DNA of 64,000 nucleotides from Diphasiastrum complanatum (taxonomy: Eukaryota; Streptophyta; Lycopodiopsida; Lycopodiales; Lycopodiaceae). Where the stretch lies: contig CM055097.1 in assembly GCA_029204225.1 (NCBI GenBank), positions 31,448,802 through 31,512,801 of the forward strand, in the 5' to 3' direction. Under the pieces are notes generated by a model. The model was not told the origin of the DNA. It did no database searches and was given only the letters and a program-made list of their open reading frames with translations. How positions within the stretch are numbered: the stretch's first letter is position 1; each line of letters begins with the position of its first letter. Below are positions 35,542 to 47,255 of the stretch, piece by piece. A program made the position numbers and the translations under genes.

Positions 35542-37372
35542 GAGGATCCATGCATAAAGACTCTATTGTAGATAAATCTATGTATAAAAAAATTAGGACC
35601 TTGCATTACCACATGCGCAAAGCTTATATAAAGAGGCCAAACTCGCCTTATTACATCATCATTTGGTTGATTCATTGCCATGATCTCTCTTTACTCTCAT
35701 GCTTCTTATTCCTTGGCTTGGGGTTGTGGCAGTACTCTCCAACAAGTGTGTTCTCTTTTGTTTCGTATTGTACGCAAGATCTTGATTAGGCGACTCTTCC
35801 AGACATGGATCTACTGAGAGAGCATAATGCTCTATGTTTCGACGGGAATCTGACATCTTTGAAGCTTTGAAGCCAACGATCTGATATGTTAGCAGGGGCT
35901 CCGTGTCCCTACATGAAGAAATATAATTCAAGTTGCCCAACATCTGCCAACGATGAGTATCTCTGATTATTCTCGCGGCAGGTAGAAAAATGCACTGCCT
36001 GTCACGTGGATATCAGTTGGGAGTGTCGATGACATCAAGAATGACCATGAAAAAAAAGAAAGATGGCACATCGCACTTTTATGAGTACCTATCTGCAGGT
36101 CATTAAACGTGAGCAATTCTGATGGAAATAGTTTCCTTGAATTGAGGAAAAGTTCTCGACTGCCTATCAATCTGAGCAATCAATGGTGATAATTGAGCGT
36201 TCTTACTACCATTCCTCCGTTTACTGTTGATGCCAGAACCAATCGCATTCCTGAGGCATTGTACTTGCATGGATGGATCATTGTTATGAACCAGTACCTC
36301 TCCATTGAAAGTTGTAGTAGCAAGAAGGACCAGGTTCTGCCACGTCTGCAGCCCATCCCCCTTCGGAAATGGAAAATTATCAAAGTTTTATTGGCTTCAC
36401 CTCTGACAGAGAGTTAGTCTTCTAATTTTGCATTATTGCCAGAAGTTCATAATGCATACATAATGAAATTCCATCGTTGATCAGATAAGCTACTGTAGGC
36501 AGCACTTCTGCTGTCTATAGATTCTACTACAAACAATCATAGAGCTAATCCATCGCTGCTCAAGTACACTGCTGTGAGCAAGTTTTCCATCATCTGACGA
36601 TGGCTTGACCTGTCACTACTAACACTTCTTCGTTGTCGTTGCTCCAGCAACTAATTCATAACTGAGCCATAATTACCAAGTTGTTTAAGCGCACTATTTG
36701 TGATGGTTATGGGCCGCCATCATTGCTAGTAAAGAGATCTTTGGACCTTTACTGCCTATCCAATGCTCTACTGTTCAATTATAGTCAGCTATGAATCTTG
36801 AGCCATCGATTTGGCTATTGCTTCATCAACAAATAGAGCTAATTGAACCATCGTTGTCCAACAGCTGCAGCCCTTCCATGCTGAAAGGAATTCATTGAAA
36901 TCATAAGGACCCTATCAAGGCTGTGGATCTGAGGCAGAGGTCTTCCTATGCAAGCATAAGGATGTAAAGATAACAATGTAAGCCAGAAGATGACAACAAC
37001 AATGCTGAAGGAGATTCAATACATTCATGACTAGACAACTCGTGGCAAGCGGGTTTTCCTCAATCACACCTGAGGTAACATTCTATCTCAGTATCGCTAT
37101 TTGTATGATGAGTACAATCTTAATGAAATGCTTACGTGTGCGTGTTTTCAACTTATGTATGCATGATAAAGGGCTTCTAACGGGTTGGATAAGCGTTGAA
37201 AGGTTGAATAGCATTGTCTGTATTATGCTAGCTATGTCACAGCATAGTATTTTATGATTCTAATTTCATGCTTGCTTATGTTGTACCAACTAACAAACAT
37301 AAAGGTTCTTGGAACACTTGGAAAAATCACATTCTTTCCGTTCTCATATACGCAAAGTTACTGAAAGAGTGT

Positions 37373-39484
37373 TGGAATTAAACAAGACCCTATTCTGATA
37401 ACTATAATCTGTCAGAATGTAATACAACTCTAGAGGTCTTTTCCACTGTCCACAAAATTACTCCCGAGACGTTCAATTACTCAACGTCCCGAGCAATCAG
37501 GTTGATAATGAACAACGACTTACTCTGATAATGGCTCAATTCTCATGATTCATGAACCACAATCAAAACCGGTAACGTTACTGTTACACTATCAGAATTA
37601 CGACTCACAGATCTAATTGTCTCTAGATAAACTTCCAAGATCATCACTCATGACAAACAACATGAACTAATACTACCAGTTCCACCATGATTTGGATAAA
37701 TCAAAGAAGCACAACAAGAATGATTTAGACCAAAGATAACACGACAGAAAGTAGCAAAGTGTCACTATCAGTGACTGCGAAAAGATTGCAAAAGCTAAAC
37801 TTCCTTCATTGCATTATCAAAAAGACGAGAGCACGACATCATAACTCTCTTCCTCTCTCTCTCGCTCTTGCACTGGTGTATATGAAAATAAGGGCACAAG
37901 TGCTTCTGCTTTTGCAGCCGCCAAATGTCCCTCCCCTCCCAGTAGTCGATCACGCAGCTCGGCATTCTCAGTCTTCAACAACTGTGAGCCTTCAAAAGGT
38001 GTTCGTTCAATCCAATCATCAACCCAATTGGTATCTACACACTTGGCAGCCAGCCATTGCTCTACATCAGCATTTGATACCATCACAGCAAGCGTATTCC
38101 TTGTGGCATAGTATCGCTGTGGTCATATAACACATGGTGGGCACCAGAAGGGTTAGTCGGCAATGACTCGTCCATGTCAGAATTCGTCATGTCATTGTCG
38201 AATTGTTGATCCACAGATTTTACAAGAATGGTTGATCCACAGATTTTACAAGGGTGGAAACTAGTACGCCGGAGCGTCTCCTGCACCAAATAGTGTAAAC
38301 CATCACACAGGCCAGTTAATATCTTTGCAAACCCAAGAGGGCTTGAATCGTCCATGGCAACAACATTGTCAGCTGCATTCTTGCCAGAATTGACAGGCTT
38401 GAAAGCAATGTGACAACCAGGGGTATTAGCTACTTCAGTAGATAAATCAGCATGAGTGATGTTAGGATCAGAAATCGGAACCTCCACAGACTCGTTAGCA
38501 GAAAGGGATTCATTCTCTTGAGCATCATCGTCCACATTTACAACATTGTCTGCAGCCTTAGCCATAATATCCTCATCAAGTGGCAGTGTCGTATTCTCTG
38601 TATCATGAACACCGCAGGGGTGCTCACGTCTAAGTATTGGTCAGCCCCATCTTCGGGCTCAGAATCCGGTTCAGCGGTTTTGCACCTGACTCTCGATCTT
38701 GATTGAGTAGGCAGCTTCCGTTTAGCCATCACCTTCATCCTGGACCTACGCGGTTGGTCCAGATCCTGCACATCCCCAATAACTTTGTGTACATCATCAG
38801 CATCAGCATCATTGGGTTCTGAATCTTTAACAGTAATAGACCCAGCACCTACTAACTGAAAAACAAGAATATTAAGCCACATAACCAGCATTTTATTCAA
38901 TGGCAGGACAAAATCAAGCTTTCTGATCTTGCCACAGACAAAATGATTGGCATCGCGCCTGATCCACTCCGTTGTCCATTCCGCCCAGTTCAGGACAACT
39001 CCATTGTAGGTCTTAATAGCCGCTTGAACTAGAGCTCCGCTCAAGAATATAGGATGAACCTCCATGTCAGGACTTCGGCCACCCAGATCAAAAATTCCAT
39101 CAAGTCCGGATCTTGGCATTTTTCCAAGGCAAAACCAGATTCAGGAGTAGGCTTCTCATCGCCAAAATAATCCTTCAAGGCTTCGGCTTCTTTAGCATCC
39201 AATCATTTCTTTACAATCTCACCACAAGCAGGAAGCTTCAATGACTCTGACACCCACGCAACAATGAGCGTTCTTGTCCTTCCATCAGAGGTCTGCATCA
39301 ACCAGTTGGTTCGATAACAATCCCTGACGAGGGGTTCTAACATTTGACGAATCACCACAGGCCAGGATTGCGCGGCAAAAGCAAGAAGCCCCGCTGATTT
39401 GAGCTTCGACCATCCTTCGCTAGACACATAGTTAGAGAACCTGCTTGGATCTTGTTTGGCTATGGAGGAGTCCATCTCCTTCAC
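37373..39484 (-). mobile_element. LTR-retroelement module, copy 1 (extra ORF plus LTR)
   Basis: This module is largely repeated at 47932-49600. Minus-strand order is a degenerate ORF (39484 to about 37817), then an LTR-like region ending TTCCAACA at 37373. The ORF begins SRFSNYVSSEGWSKLKSAGL, continues with LVRDCYRTNW and GRTRTLIVAWVSESLKLP, then an acidic stretch, and ends with a coiled coil (LLKTENAELRDRLLGGEG). The first part resembles what is often labelled putative plant transposon protein, found in Athila/Tat-type gypsy elements. Frameshifts break it into three open pieces. Placement between pol and the 3' LTR is inferred, since pol is absent here. Confidence 0.6.
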
Positions 39485-39815
39485 TACTCATGCACAAAAA
39501 GTCCTCACGACAATGGCAAAGCTTAGTGCATTATGAAGTCTCCTTCATACTCATCATCTGGCATCAACGACTTGATTCGCAATATTTAGAAGTGATGTGT
39601 TGACATGACAACGACTTTGATTAAGCGCCGTACCAAATCCTTGTTCGTGTGAGTAAAAATCTCTGCACATGTAGAGCTTCCGGCTCCTCGAGGTATAAGT
39701 AAAAGGCATAAGCCTCAAGAACCAAAGTGCCCTTATAAATCACTTGGCCATTTAGGGGCAAGAACCCAAAGATTATCAGCCCATCTTGATGGTATGTAAT
39801 CCTATCGGGTAACTT

Positions 39816-40118
39816 TCAACCTAAAAAATCATTATCACATCTTAGTGCTTTGATGAAAGTACTAAGTTGTTTCTCTACTAGAGACTTGAACTTAATGAAA
39901 GCTTCATAAACAAGACTTTTCTTTGATAGGAACTCAATCCATGTGAATCTAGTACAATCATCTATAAAAGTTACATACATCAAAGCACCTCCATTACTTG
40001 CATGTGAAAAACTATGTACATTAGAATGTATGAGATCCAAGGGAGAGGTAGATCTTGATGAAGATCTCTTGTAAGAAGATTTGTGTGACTTTGCAAGCCC
40101 ACATGCCTCACACATCTT
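39816..40118 (-). mobile_element. Ty1/copia integrase N-terminal fragment
   Basis: The reading CEACGLAKSHKSSYKRS, LDLIHSNVHSF and MYVTFIDDCTRFTWIEFL is the copia gag-pre-integrase Cys motif plus the start of the integrase core. The first catalytic Asp may be replaced (HSNV where HSDV/H.D. is usual), the second is kept in RCDND. It ends at 40118 by junction with unrelated sequence. Confidence 0.8.
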
Positions 40119-40379
40119 TCCAACAATGGTGACTCAAATGGGGGGAGGGCAGTCCGTGCCCGACGAATCCAGTACCTTGGTTACGCTTGCCAATTATCTC
40201 ATTCATTGGGCGATGGAGTCTTTTAAGCATGGCCTCTCAAATCATCCGAGACAAAATTTCCTCTAACGGATCAAGCGAATAACGAAATCGTGTAAGCTTC
40301 TGATAGGTCCTCACCACTTGAACCACTTTCATAACAACTCTGGGATTCAAACAACTCTATGGATAGCAGCAGCCTTCAG

Positions 40380-40720
40380 CCATCTCACACCAAAATGCAC
40401 ATAAGATTTCAATGTCCTCCATACATCTTGATCATTTGCATAAAACTCAACATCTAGTACCGACTCACAGTAGTAAAATACATCATGGTCAAAAGCTTGA
40501 TTAGCCAACCAATCCACTTGACTATTCTACTACTGTTGTACATGAGATATTGTGATAAAAGTAAAATGTTTCATCAACCTGTGTATTTCTATAACATAAA
40601 TTGTTAGGATAAAATTCCTAATAGTCCATAAGCTGGTTGACAAATTACATATTAGAGCGGAATCGTCGGACACTGATAAATGAGTCATCTTCTTTTGGCC
40701 AACTATCCTCAATCCAGCTA
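40380..40720 (-). pseudogene. RNase H-like (plant RVT_3 type) fragment
   Basis: With one or two frame changes the minus strand reads IVGQKKMTHLSVSDDSALICNL, then LWTIRNFILT, ISHVQQ, and after a stop NSQVDWLANQAF. This follows the C-terminal half of RNase H-like domains (VxGDSxLI...QL, W.IRN, HV.R..N..AD.LAN). The Gly of GDS is replaced by Asp. It could be from a LINE, a gypsy element or a host pseudogene. Confidence 0.5.
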
Positions 40721-40797
40721 TGAAAGCTATAAACCAAGCACTTCATATTCTAATGTCTACTTCAAGTTAGTACATCATTCTTTCTATTATTATCATT

Positions 40798-41780
40798 TTG
40801 TATGTGGACGACACACTGCTTTTCAGCAACAATATCGATCTAATAAAAGAAACTAAATCAATGCTATTTTTAGAATTCGACATGACCGGTCTTGGAAAAG
40901 CTCATTACTATCTAGGTATTCAAATCCAAAGAGACAGAAACCAAAAGTTGATTTACATTACTTGGCAAAGATACATTTACAATATGTTAATAAGATATAA
41001 TCTGATAAATTGCAAATTAGCTCACTCACGACCCATGACTCAAATTGTCAAAGAACCAATGTCCTCAGACGATCGAAGAGAATGAGCATATACGTGAGTA
41101 TCCTTATCACTCGATAATAGGATCTCTTATGTACGCAATATTTGAACCAGACCAGACATAGCTTTTGCAGTCAGTTCATGACTAATCCTGGTATTACACA
41201 TTGGAAGGCTCTTATCAAAGTTTTGAGATATATTCGAGCTACTATGGACTTTTGCATTTGTTATGGAGCGCTCAACAAACAAACTCAATATTCTTAGTGG
41301 TTACTCAAATGCAAGTTGAGCAGGAGATGTAGACACTCGTAAATCCACTTCTAGATTTACATTCTTCCTCAACAACGGTCCTATTTCATGGAATAGTCAC
41401 AATCAAACTTTGATAGCTCTATCTTCCACTGAATCAGAGTATATCGCAACCTCTCAAGCTACAAAGGAAGCAGTATGGTTGAAAAACTTACTTTCAGATG
41501 TTTGTCTGAAACAATATGCTTTAACAACATTACTTTGTGATAGTCAAAATGTTATTGCTTTATCAGCCAATTCTAGATTTCATTCAAGGAGCAAGCACAT
41601 TGAAATCAAGTATTAATATGTCAGAAGCAAAGTTCTCGACAAAGATGTAAACTTCCAGTACTGTCGAACGCAAGATATGGCAACTGATGATTTTACTAAG
41701 GCATTAAGCTTGGATGCACACATAAAGTTTTGTGCAGAACTAAGTTTGAAGGTAAAATCATTCATGAATTCAAATTAAGG
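40798..41780 (+). mobile_element. Ty1/copia RT 3' end and RNase H, copy 1
   Basis: The RT active box YVDDTLLFS opens the segment at 40800. FDMTGLGKAHYYLGIQI follows, then in changed frames TRPDIAFAVS, GYSNASWAGDVDTRKSTS, and ISWNSHNQ...IALSSTESEYIATSQATKEAVWL (RNase H with DED residues). HSRSKHIEIKY and a short tail reach the purine-rich AATTAAGGGTGA before the LTR. Four or more frame breaks. No upstream copia sequence adjoins. Confidence 0.85.
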
Positions 41781-41785
41781 GTGAT

Positions 41786-42655
41786 TGTTGGATTATTCTA
41801 CTATCAGGAGTGATTCATCTGAATAATCGATCTTTAATATACTTCCATTCATTATCCAGTTCTATAGTATTATTCGTGTTTCTACATGGTCTGCAGAAAT
41901 ACTCAAAAATCACTCAACAGGTGGCTCCAACATATCGACGACGCTAACAAAAGTCGAAGGAGTCGACCATGTCAAAGAACGACAATTACTGTTCCGCTTG
42001 ATATGAAGCTAAAGACTTGGCCTAACTACTTTGCAAGTAAATTTTTGAGAAGTCTTAACTGGATGGATGACATCACATTACAACTAGCTATTAAATTGCA
42101 ATCTACGACCTAATTAGCTATCCTACTGGATGAGCTTAACCTGCTTTAGTATAAATAGTTGATCATTAAAGACTTACGTAGTGTAGTGCATTGTAGTTTC
42201 TAGAAAGTTTTCTTTTAGAGCTCTATTAGAGTATTGCTATTAGCACTTACTGCTGTTATTGTTTTGTGATCTTATCATTTGATTTGTACATGCTACTTAC
42301 TAAATCAATCTATGTTTCATTGCGTTTAGTATCATGTCAAAATGTATGCTTCTCTGTAGTTATTTGTAACTGATAAATCTCCTATTGTTTCGTCTGATAT
42401 GTTGAATGCTTCAACGCTGCAATATTTTTTTTAGATTCACTTTACACTCTGAAATTGTTTGGCTTTGAAATTACTTTACTAATGATTTCAAAGTTAGTTG
42501 CTAAAAGATTGAACGTGACTTCTGTCATTATAGTTTTGTTCAATTATTGATAGGCGTAGTCATGCATTAGGAAAGAAGGCTTGTCCTGCTACACACGATA
42601 GTTCGTTCATAGTCTTTGACTTATCAAATCGACATTTCATTCCCTCTTTCCAACA
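41786..42655 (+). mobile_element. Copia 3' LTR (870 bp)
   Basis: Starts TGTTGGA right after the purine-rich tract and ends TCCAACA, a perfect 7-base terminal inversion. A TATAAATA lies at 42150-42157. A 5' LTR partner was not seen in the window. Confidence 0.7.
42150..42157 (+). promoter_or_regulatory. TATA box in copia LTR
   Basis: TATAAATAGTTG, 364 bases into the LTR. The same wording TATAAATAGTTG occurs at 45901-45912, suggesting a related LTR there. Confidence 0.45.
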
Positions 42656-43550
42656 GTTTCCATGAGTAAGACTGGTAAACTTTGGATCTAAGATGTCGAC
42701 AAGTCATTGTTGTGAAAAGAGAAGTTTGTTACGAGATCTCATGCCATGGCTGTTGGCTCTCATCCAACATTTGGATGAGCTATCAGTTAGTATTTGGATT
42801 TCAACTTGCTTTTCTTGGATTAGCATGATAATGAGACATAATCATGTATGTTGACTGTGTTAGGTGTAAAGCAAATATGAGCAATTGAGAAACCAAGAAG
42901 TTAAGCTTTGCATAAGAGATATGGTATTTCAAAACGAGCGCTAAGAGATAGTTTGTATTAGAATCAGACGAGTATAGTCTCATGACTCTCAACCACTAAA
43001 GGCCGAGTAAATGGTTATGTGTATGGTTCAAAGATAGCTACTCGAAGCCAAGCGAGATGTACACTCCTTGTTTTGACTGTAAGACAACTTATCAATGACA
43101 AAATTGTGAAAGTTATGTTTTGTACGAGAGACATGGTGCTTCAAACAAATGCAAATGAATAGTTCGTATTTAGATAAGACTAGTGTGATCTCTTGACTCC
43201 GACCACCCAAGGCCGAGTCAATGGTTACATTTCTTTGGATCAAGGTCAGCTACTTCAAGCCAAGTGAGAAGTGCTTTGCAGAGTATTCAATATTTGCCTA
43301 CATTAAAGAGCCAAATGAAAGAAAGCAAGATCATGCTTGGACAAGGAGAGAAATCAAAGTGTTAAGTAAGAAGGCATCGAGGTGACCACAAAGTGGATGG
43401 TAAATGATAAATCCTTTGGCTCAAGGAGTCTTGATAGCTGTGTAGAAATGATCAAATCTGGACCTCATGGAGGGTCTTATCACAGACAAGTTGAATGGAT
43501 CCAATTATCATTGAAGACCTTGCTAATCGCCAGTGAATTATGGGATGTTG
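42656..43550. other. Gene-free stretch
   Basis: Probable flanking or leader sequence of copia copies. A paired repeat is visible: CTCTCAACCACTAAAGGCCGAGT...GG near 42987 and CTCCGACCACCCAAGGCCGAGT near 43196 sit in similar contexts about 210 bases apart. Confidence 0.35.
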
Positions 43551-43552
43551 TT

Positions 43553-44311
43553 ACAAGTATAGGAAGCTCGACTTCTAGAGTATCAAATGTGTTTTCATCA
43601 GCTACACTACTTTAGATCAAGCCTACAAGTTGTTCAATCCCATCGAGTCGAAGATATTCACTAGTCGGGATGTCATCTTCATCGAAGATCAATTTGAAGA
43701 CCTCAAAGGAAAGGACAGTCCCCATGTAGCCAACCTATCAGATTCTCCTGACTCATTGAACTTTCCAGTTCCTCAGTCGACTATTCCCGTTGAAGGTCCA
43801 AGCTCTTCTACTTTTGACAAACAACAAATCACCGGTGAATCAGAAGATGATGATGTTGCAGATCAACAACTATAGTATGATGAAAATGATCAACTTCCTG
43901 TATCACCCAGAAGATCATCCAGGACTAGTAGACCACTTGAGAGGTATATCGACATGTGTGCAGCCTATCTTGTTCAAGAACCAACGTCTGTCCAAGAGGC
44001 ACTCAGTCATCCTGATTCAGATCTTTGGAAAGAAGCTATGGATAAAGAGTATTCATCTCTTATCAAGAACCAGACATGGAAAATTGTTGAACTACCTACT
44101 AGCAAAAACATAGTTGATTGCAAATGGATTTTCAAAGTCAAGTACAACACAGATGGAAGCATCAATAGGAGAAAGGTACGACTTGTCAACAGAGGATTTT
44201 CTCAGGTATACAATGTTGATTACACTAAGACCTTCAGTCCAGTAGTCAAGCATTCTTCTATTCGACTTTTGCTATCATTTGCCACTGCAGCAAATTTGGA
44301 AATACATCAAA
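43553..44311 (+). mobile_element. Ty1/copia integrase end and RT N-terminus, copy 2
   Basis: The reading YKLFNPIESKIFTSRDVIF is the integrase C-terminus. The connector IPVEGPSSST...PRRSSRTSRPLERYI follows, then the RT start AYLVQEPTSVQEALSHPD, LWKEAMDKEYSSL, NQTWKIVELP, CKWIFKVKYNTDGSI, RGFSQVYNVDYTKTFSPVVK and NLEIHQM. It is nearly free of stops and stops abruptly at 44311, where a minus-strand copia gag segment begins. Confidence 0.85.
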
Positions 44312-44319
44312 TGGAAAGA

Positions 44320-45245
44320 TGTCCATTCTCATGTGCCACACCTCTCGCATTGACTTTTGCTCTTTACCATGCATCCGACTTGGTTAGCAACAACACAAGC
44401 ATCAAGTTTGAACAACTTACCTTGCCTCTTCCCATTTGCACTCAATTCATCTTCTCGTTTGATCAAACAAGCATGACCACCAAACTCCACATTGAATCCC
44501 TTATCAAGTAATTGACTCACACTAAGAAGATTTTTAGTAATGGAAGGAATGAACAAAACATCTCTCAAATTCAAATTCCTATTAGTAGAAAGAGAAATAA
44601 GAACTGTGCCAATCCGTTTGATTGCACACTTACCATTACTGGCCGTGTAGCCTCACCTTCTTGTCACCTTCAAATGCCATCAAAGATGAGTAATACTCTT
44701 CATGATATTTCATATGTGATGTAGCTCCTCTACAAGGATCAATGTCTTTATGAATAGCCATTAAACAAGATGACATAACAAAAGCATCATTTGAGATTTG
44801 CTCGTCAATACCATCATCATCAATGGTAAGGTTGGTTTGCTTCTCACCTTGATCTCTCTTCTTCTTGTAGTAATCACTAGAAAAATGCCCTTTGATTCCA
44901 CAATAGAAGCACGTTGATTTTGACCTATCTTTCTTCTTACCAACAAAAGAGGAAGGCTCACCTTGATCTTGACCCTTTGACCATTTGCCTTTACCTTTGC
45001 CCTTGAATTTTCTTTTGATGAACATAGCCTCTTCTCCATCAACTTGAGATGTAGATTCACCTCTTGCTTGAAGCCTAAACTCCTCATTCACCAAACTTGG
45101 CAAAGTCTTTTGAATAGCAAAACTTTGAACAAGATTAGCATGATCATCCAACAAGCCATTAAGAACAACTTGAACAAGTTCTATAGCCTTAATGCTTTCA
45201 TCAATACATGCTAGCTCATCATTTAATGCTTTAACCCTCAAAACA
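44320..45245 (-). mobile_element. Ty1/copia gag and protease-region fragment
   Basis: Minus strand. The piece 45241-44636 is copia gag: LNDELACIDESIKAIELVQVVL-like text, then a zinc knuckle CFYCGIKGHFSSDYY in which the last Cys is replaced by Tyr. At 44574-44329 comes the protease-adjacent region LRDVLFIPSITKNLLSVSQLLDKGF, then GKLFKLDA. It is antisense to copia copy 2 and lies against its broken end, so this is a nested or rearranged insertion. Confidence 0.8.
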
Positions 45246-45570
45246 AAAGCATTTCTATAGTGAACTCAAAGGATTACCCCTAAGTTGAGGATAGGAGAAC
45301 ACAATAGAAGAGACTATGGAGCCAAACCGCCCAACCAAACCTAGATCAAAGCTGGATCTAGCCCCCAAGCCATGCCATGTGAAGCAAGAGGAGAAGAGAG
45401 AAACTGGTGACCTAAACCCAATATGTCAATGAGAGAGTCCCCATCTCATTATATAGAGAGTAGAGTCCTGTGCATTGTGCATGAAACCATGCAACCCCCA
45501 TGCAGGTCAACTATAGATAGATCACACCTCTTCATGCAGTCCTCCTGCCTATATCCGTCACACAGACAAG
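45246..45570. mobile_element. LTR-like fragment
   Basis: About 60 bases at 45338-45400 match 32268-32330 (CCAACCAAACCTAGATC and GGATCTAGCCCCCAAGC). A TATATAGAGAG lies near 45459. Boundaries are not clear. Confidence 0.4.
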
Positions 45571-45573
45571 TCA

Positions 45574-45860
45574 TTGGAGGTGATGGCAAAGAGACAAGTT
45601 GTGTTTGGTCTTCCTAAATCTCTAACAAGCTTGAATCATATTTGTGAGCAATATGCTTTATCTAAGTCACAAAGGTTACCTTACAAGAGGTCTACATCAA
45701 GATCAATAAGCTTTCATGGTGTTACTACAATTAGCAATGGAGGTGCTAAGATGTATGTGACTTTCATTGATGACTTTAGTATATTTTGTTGGGTCTATCT
45801 ACTAAAAAAGAAAGATGAAGTGTTTGATGTCTTTGTCAAGTTCAGAAGTTGCCATTTTAG
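45574..45860 (+). mobile_element. Ty1/copia integrase N-terminal fragment
   Basis: The reading VFGLPKSL..LNHICEQYALSKSQ, PYKRSTSRS, and GGAKMYVTFIDDFSIFCWVYLLKKKDEVFDVFVKF is gag-pre-integrase plus integrase start. The second Cys of the motif CxxC is changed (CEQY). Related to, but distinct from, the fragment at 39816-40118. Confidence 0.8.
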
Positions 45861-46250
45861 GGCATACTTAGGGAAAGTGGATAAATGACATATTGGCTAC
45901 TATAAATAGTTGTACCTGCATGGAGAACAATATCATTTGTTGATCAATGGTGTGGAGAATTTATCTTTGTTGATTCTATGTCCTTCTCTTATGGTTTTCT
46001 TGTGATATCTTGAGTTCTATGTGTAGAATGTTCATTTTCTTGTTGATCTAGCTTTCACACGTGTGGAGTACTATGTTGTACTGTTGCTGCATGGATAGGG
46101 ATAATACTAATTCAGATCCAAGTGGTTATGATCAGATTTTGACGCATTCTAGCATGCATAAAGTTGATTTTTCTATGTTGTAGATGATCTAGAAATTGGC
46201 TTAAGATCATTTATGGAAAAAATGTGTTTTGATCTCTGATTTTTCACAGT
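45861..46250. mobile_element. Possible LTR fragment with TATA box
   Basis: TATAAATAGTTG at 45901-45912 equals the TATA context of the copia LTR at 42150. The remainder is AT-rich and I could not align it. Confidence 0.35.
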
Positions 46251-47255
46251 TTGGACAGTCCAAACCATCACTATCGAACTCACGAGTCTTTGGATGTATC
46301 GCTTATGCGCAAATACCACAAAATCTCAAGAAGAAGCTCGACTTTTAGAGTATCAAATCTATTTTCATCAGCTACACTACTTCAGATAAGGCTTATAAGT
46401 TATATGATCCTATCGAGTCAAAGATATTCACCAGTTGGGATATTGTCTTCATCAAAGATCAGTTTATCGACCTCAAAGTCAAAGGGCAAAGCTCGTATAG
46501 CCAAACTATCGGACTCTCCCAAAATATCGAACACTTATGTTCCTAAGTCAACTATTCCTATTGAAGGTCCTAGCTCATCTACTTCAAACAAACATTTTAT
46601 CAACATCGAATCCAAAGAAGATGATGTTGTAGCTTAGCAACTACAGCATGATAAAAATAATCAATTTTGCTCATTACCTAGAAGATCGACGAGAGAACAC
46701 AAACTACCTATAAGGTATATCGACGAGTCTGCAGCCTACCTTGTTCAAGAGCCGACTATTGTCGAAGAGGCACTTAGTCAGCTCGATTCCGATCTTTGGA
46801 AGAAAGATATGGATAAAGAGTATTCATCTCTTATCAAAAACCATATTTGGACCATTGTCGAATTGCTTGCCACAAAAATGTAGTTGATTGCAAAGGGATA
46901 TTCAAAATCAAATACAAAGTACATGGAGGCATCGATCGAAGAAAAGCTCAACTTGTCGCGAGAGGATTTTCTTAGGTACACAATGTCGACTACACTGAGA
47001 CTTTCACTAAACATTCTTCAATCATACTTATATTTTCATTTGCTGCTGCTGCAGATCTAGAGGTACATCAAATGGATTTATAGATAACATATCTTAATGG
47101 AGTTATCGAAGATGATATTTACATGATGCAACTCGAAGATTATAATATCGAAGGCAAACCGAATCATGTATATAAACTCCACAAAGCACTTTATGGCTTG
47201 AAGCAATCTGTTAGAGCATGGTTTCAAAGGATCAACACTTTCCTCTTGTAGAGTA
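46251..47255 (+). mobile_element. Ty1/copia integrase end and RT, copy 3
   Basis: A diverged relative of copy 2: IPIEGPSSSTSNK, LPRRSTREHKLPIRYIDE, AYLVQEPTIVEEALSQLDSDLW and YSSLIKN match it, with several frameshifts. It continues further into RT: YLNGVIEDDIYMMQLEDY, then VYKLHKALYGLKQS and RAWFQRI. It ends at about 47255, just where copy 1 would take over (YVDD). Confidence 0.8.

Larger units (their letters stand above)
33141..37370. other. Gene-free stretch with possible LTR promoter
   Basis: No gene was recognised over about 4.2 kb apart from the palindrome at 33692. A TATAAATA at 35534-35541, followed by AGAGG and a second TATATAAAGAGG near 35635, looks like a retrotransposon LTR promoter. 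LTR ends could not be placed. Confidence 0.4.
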
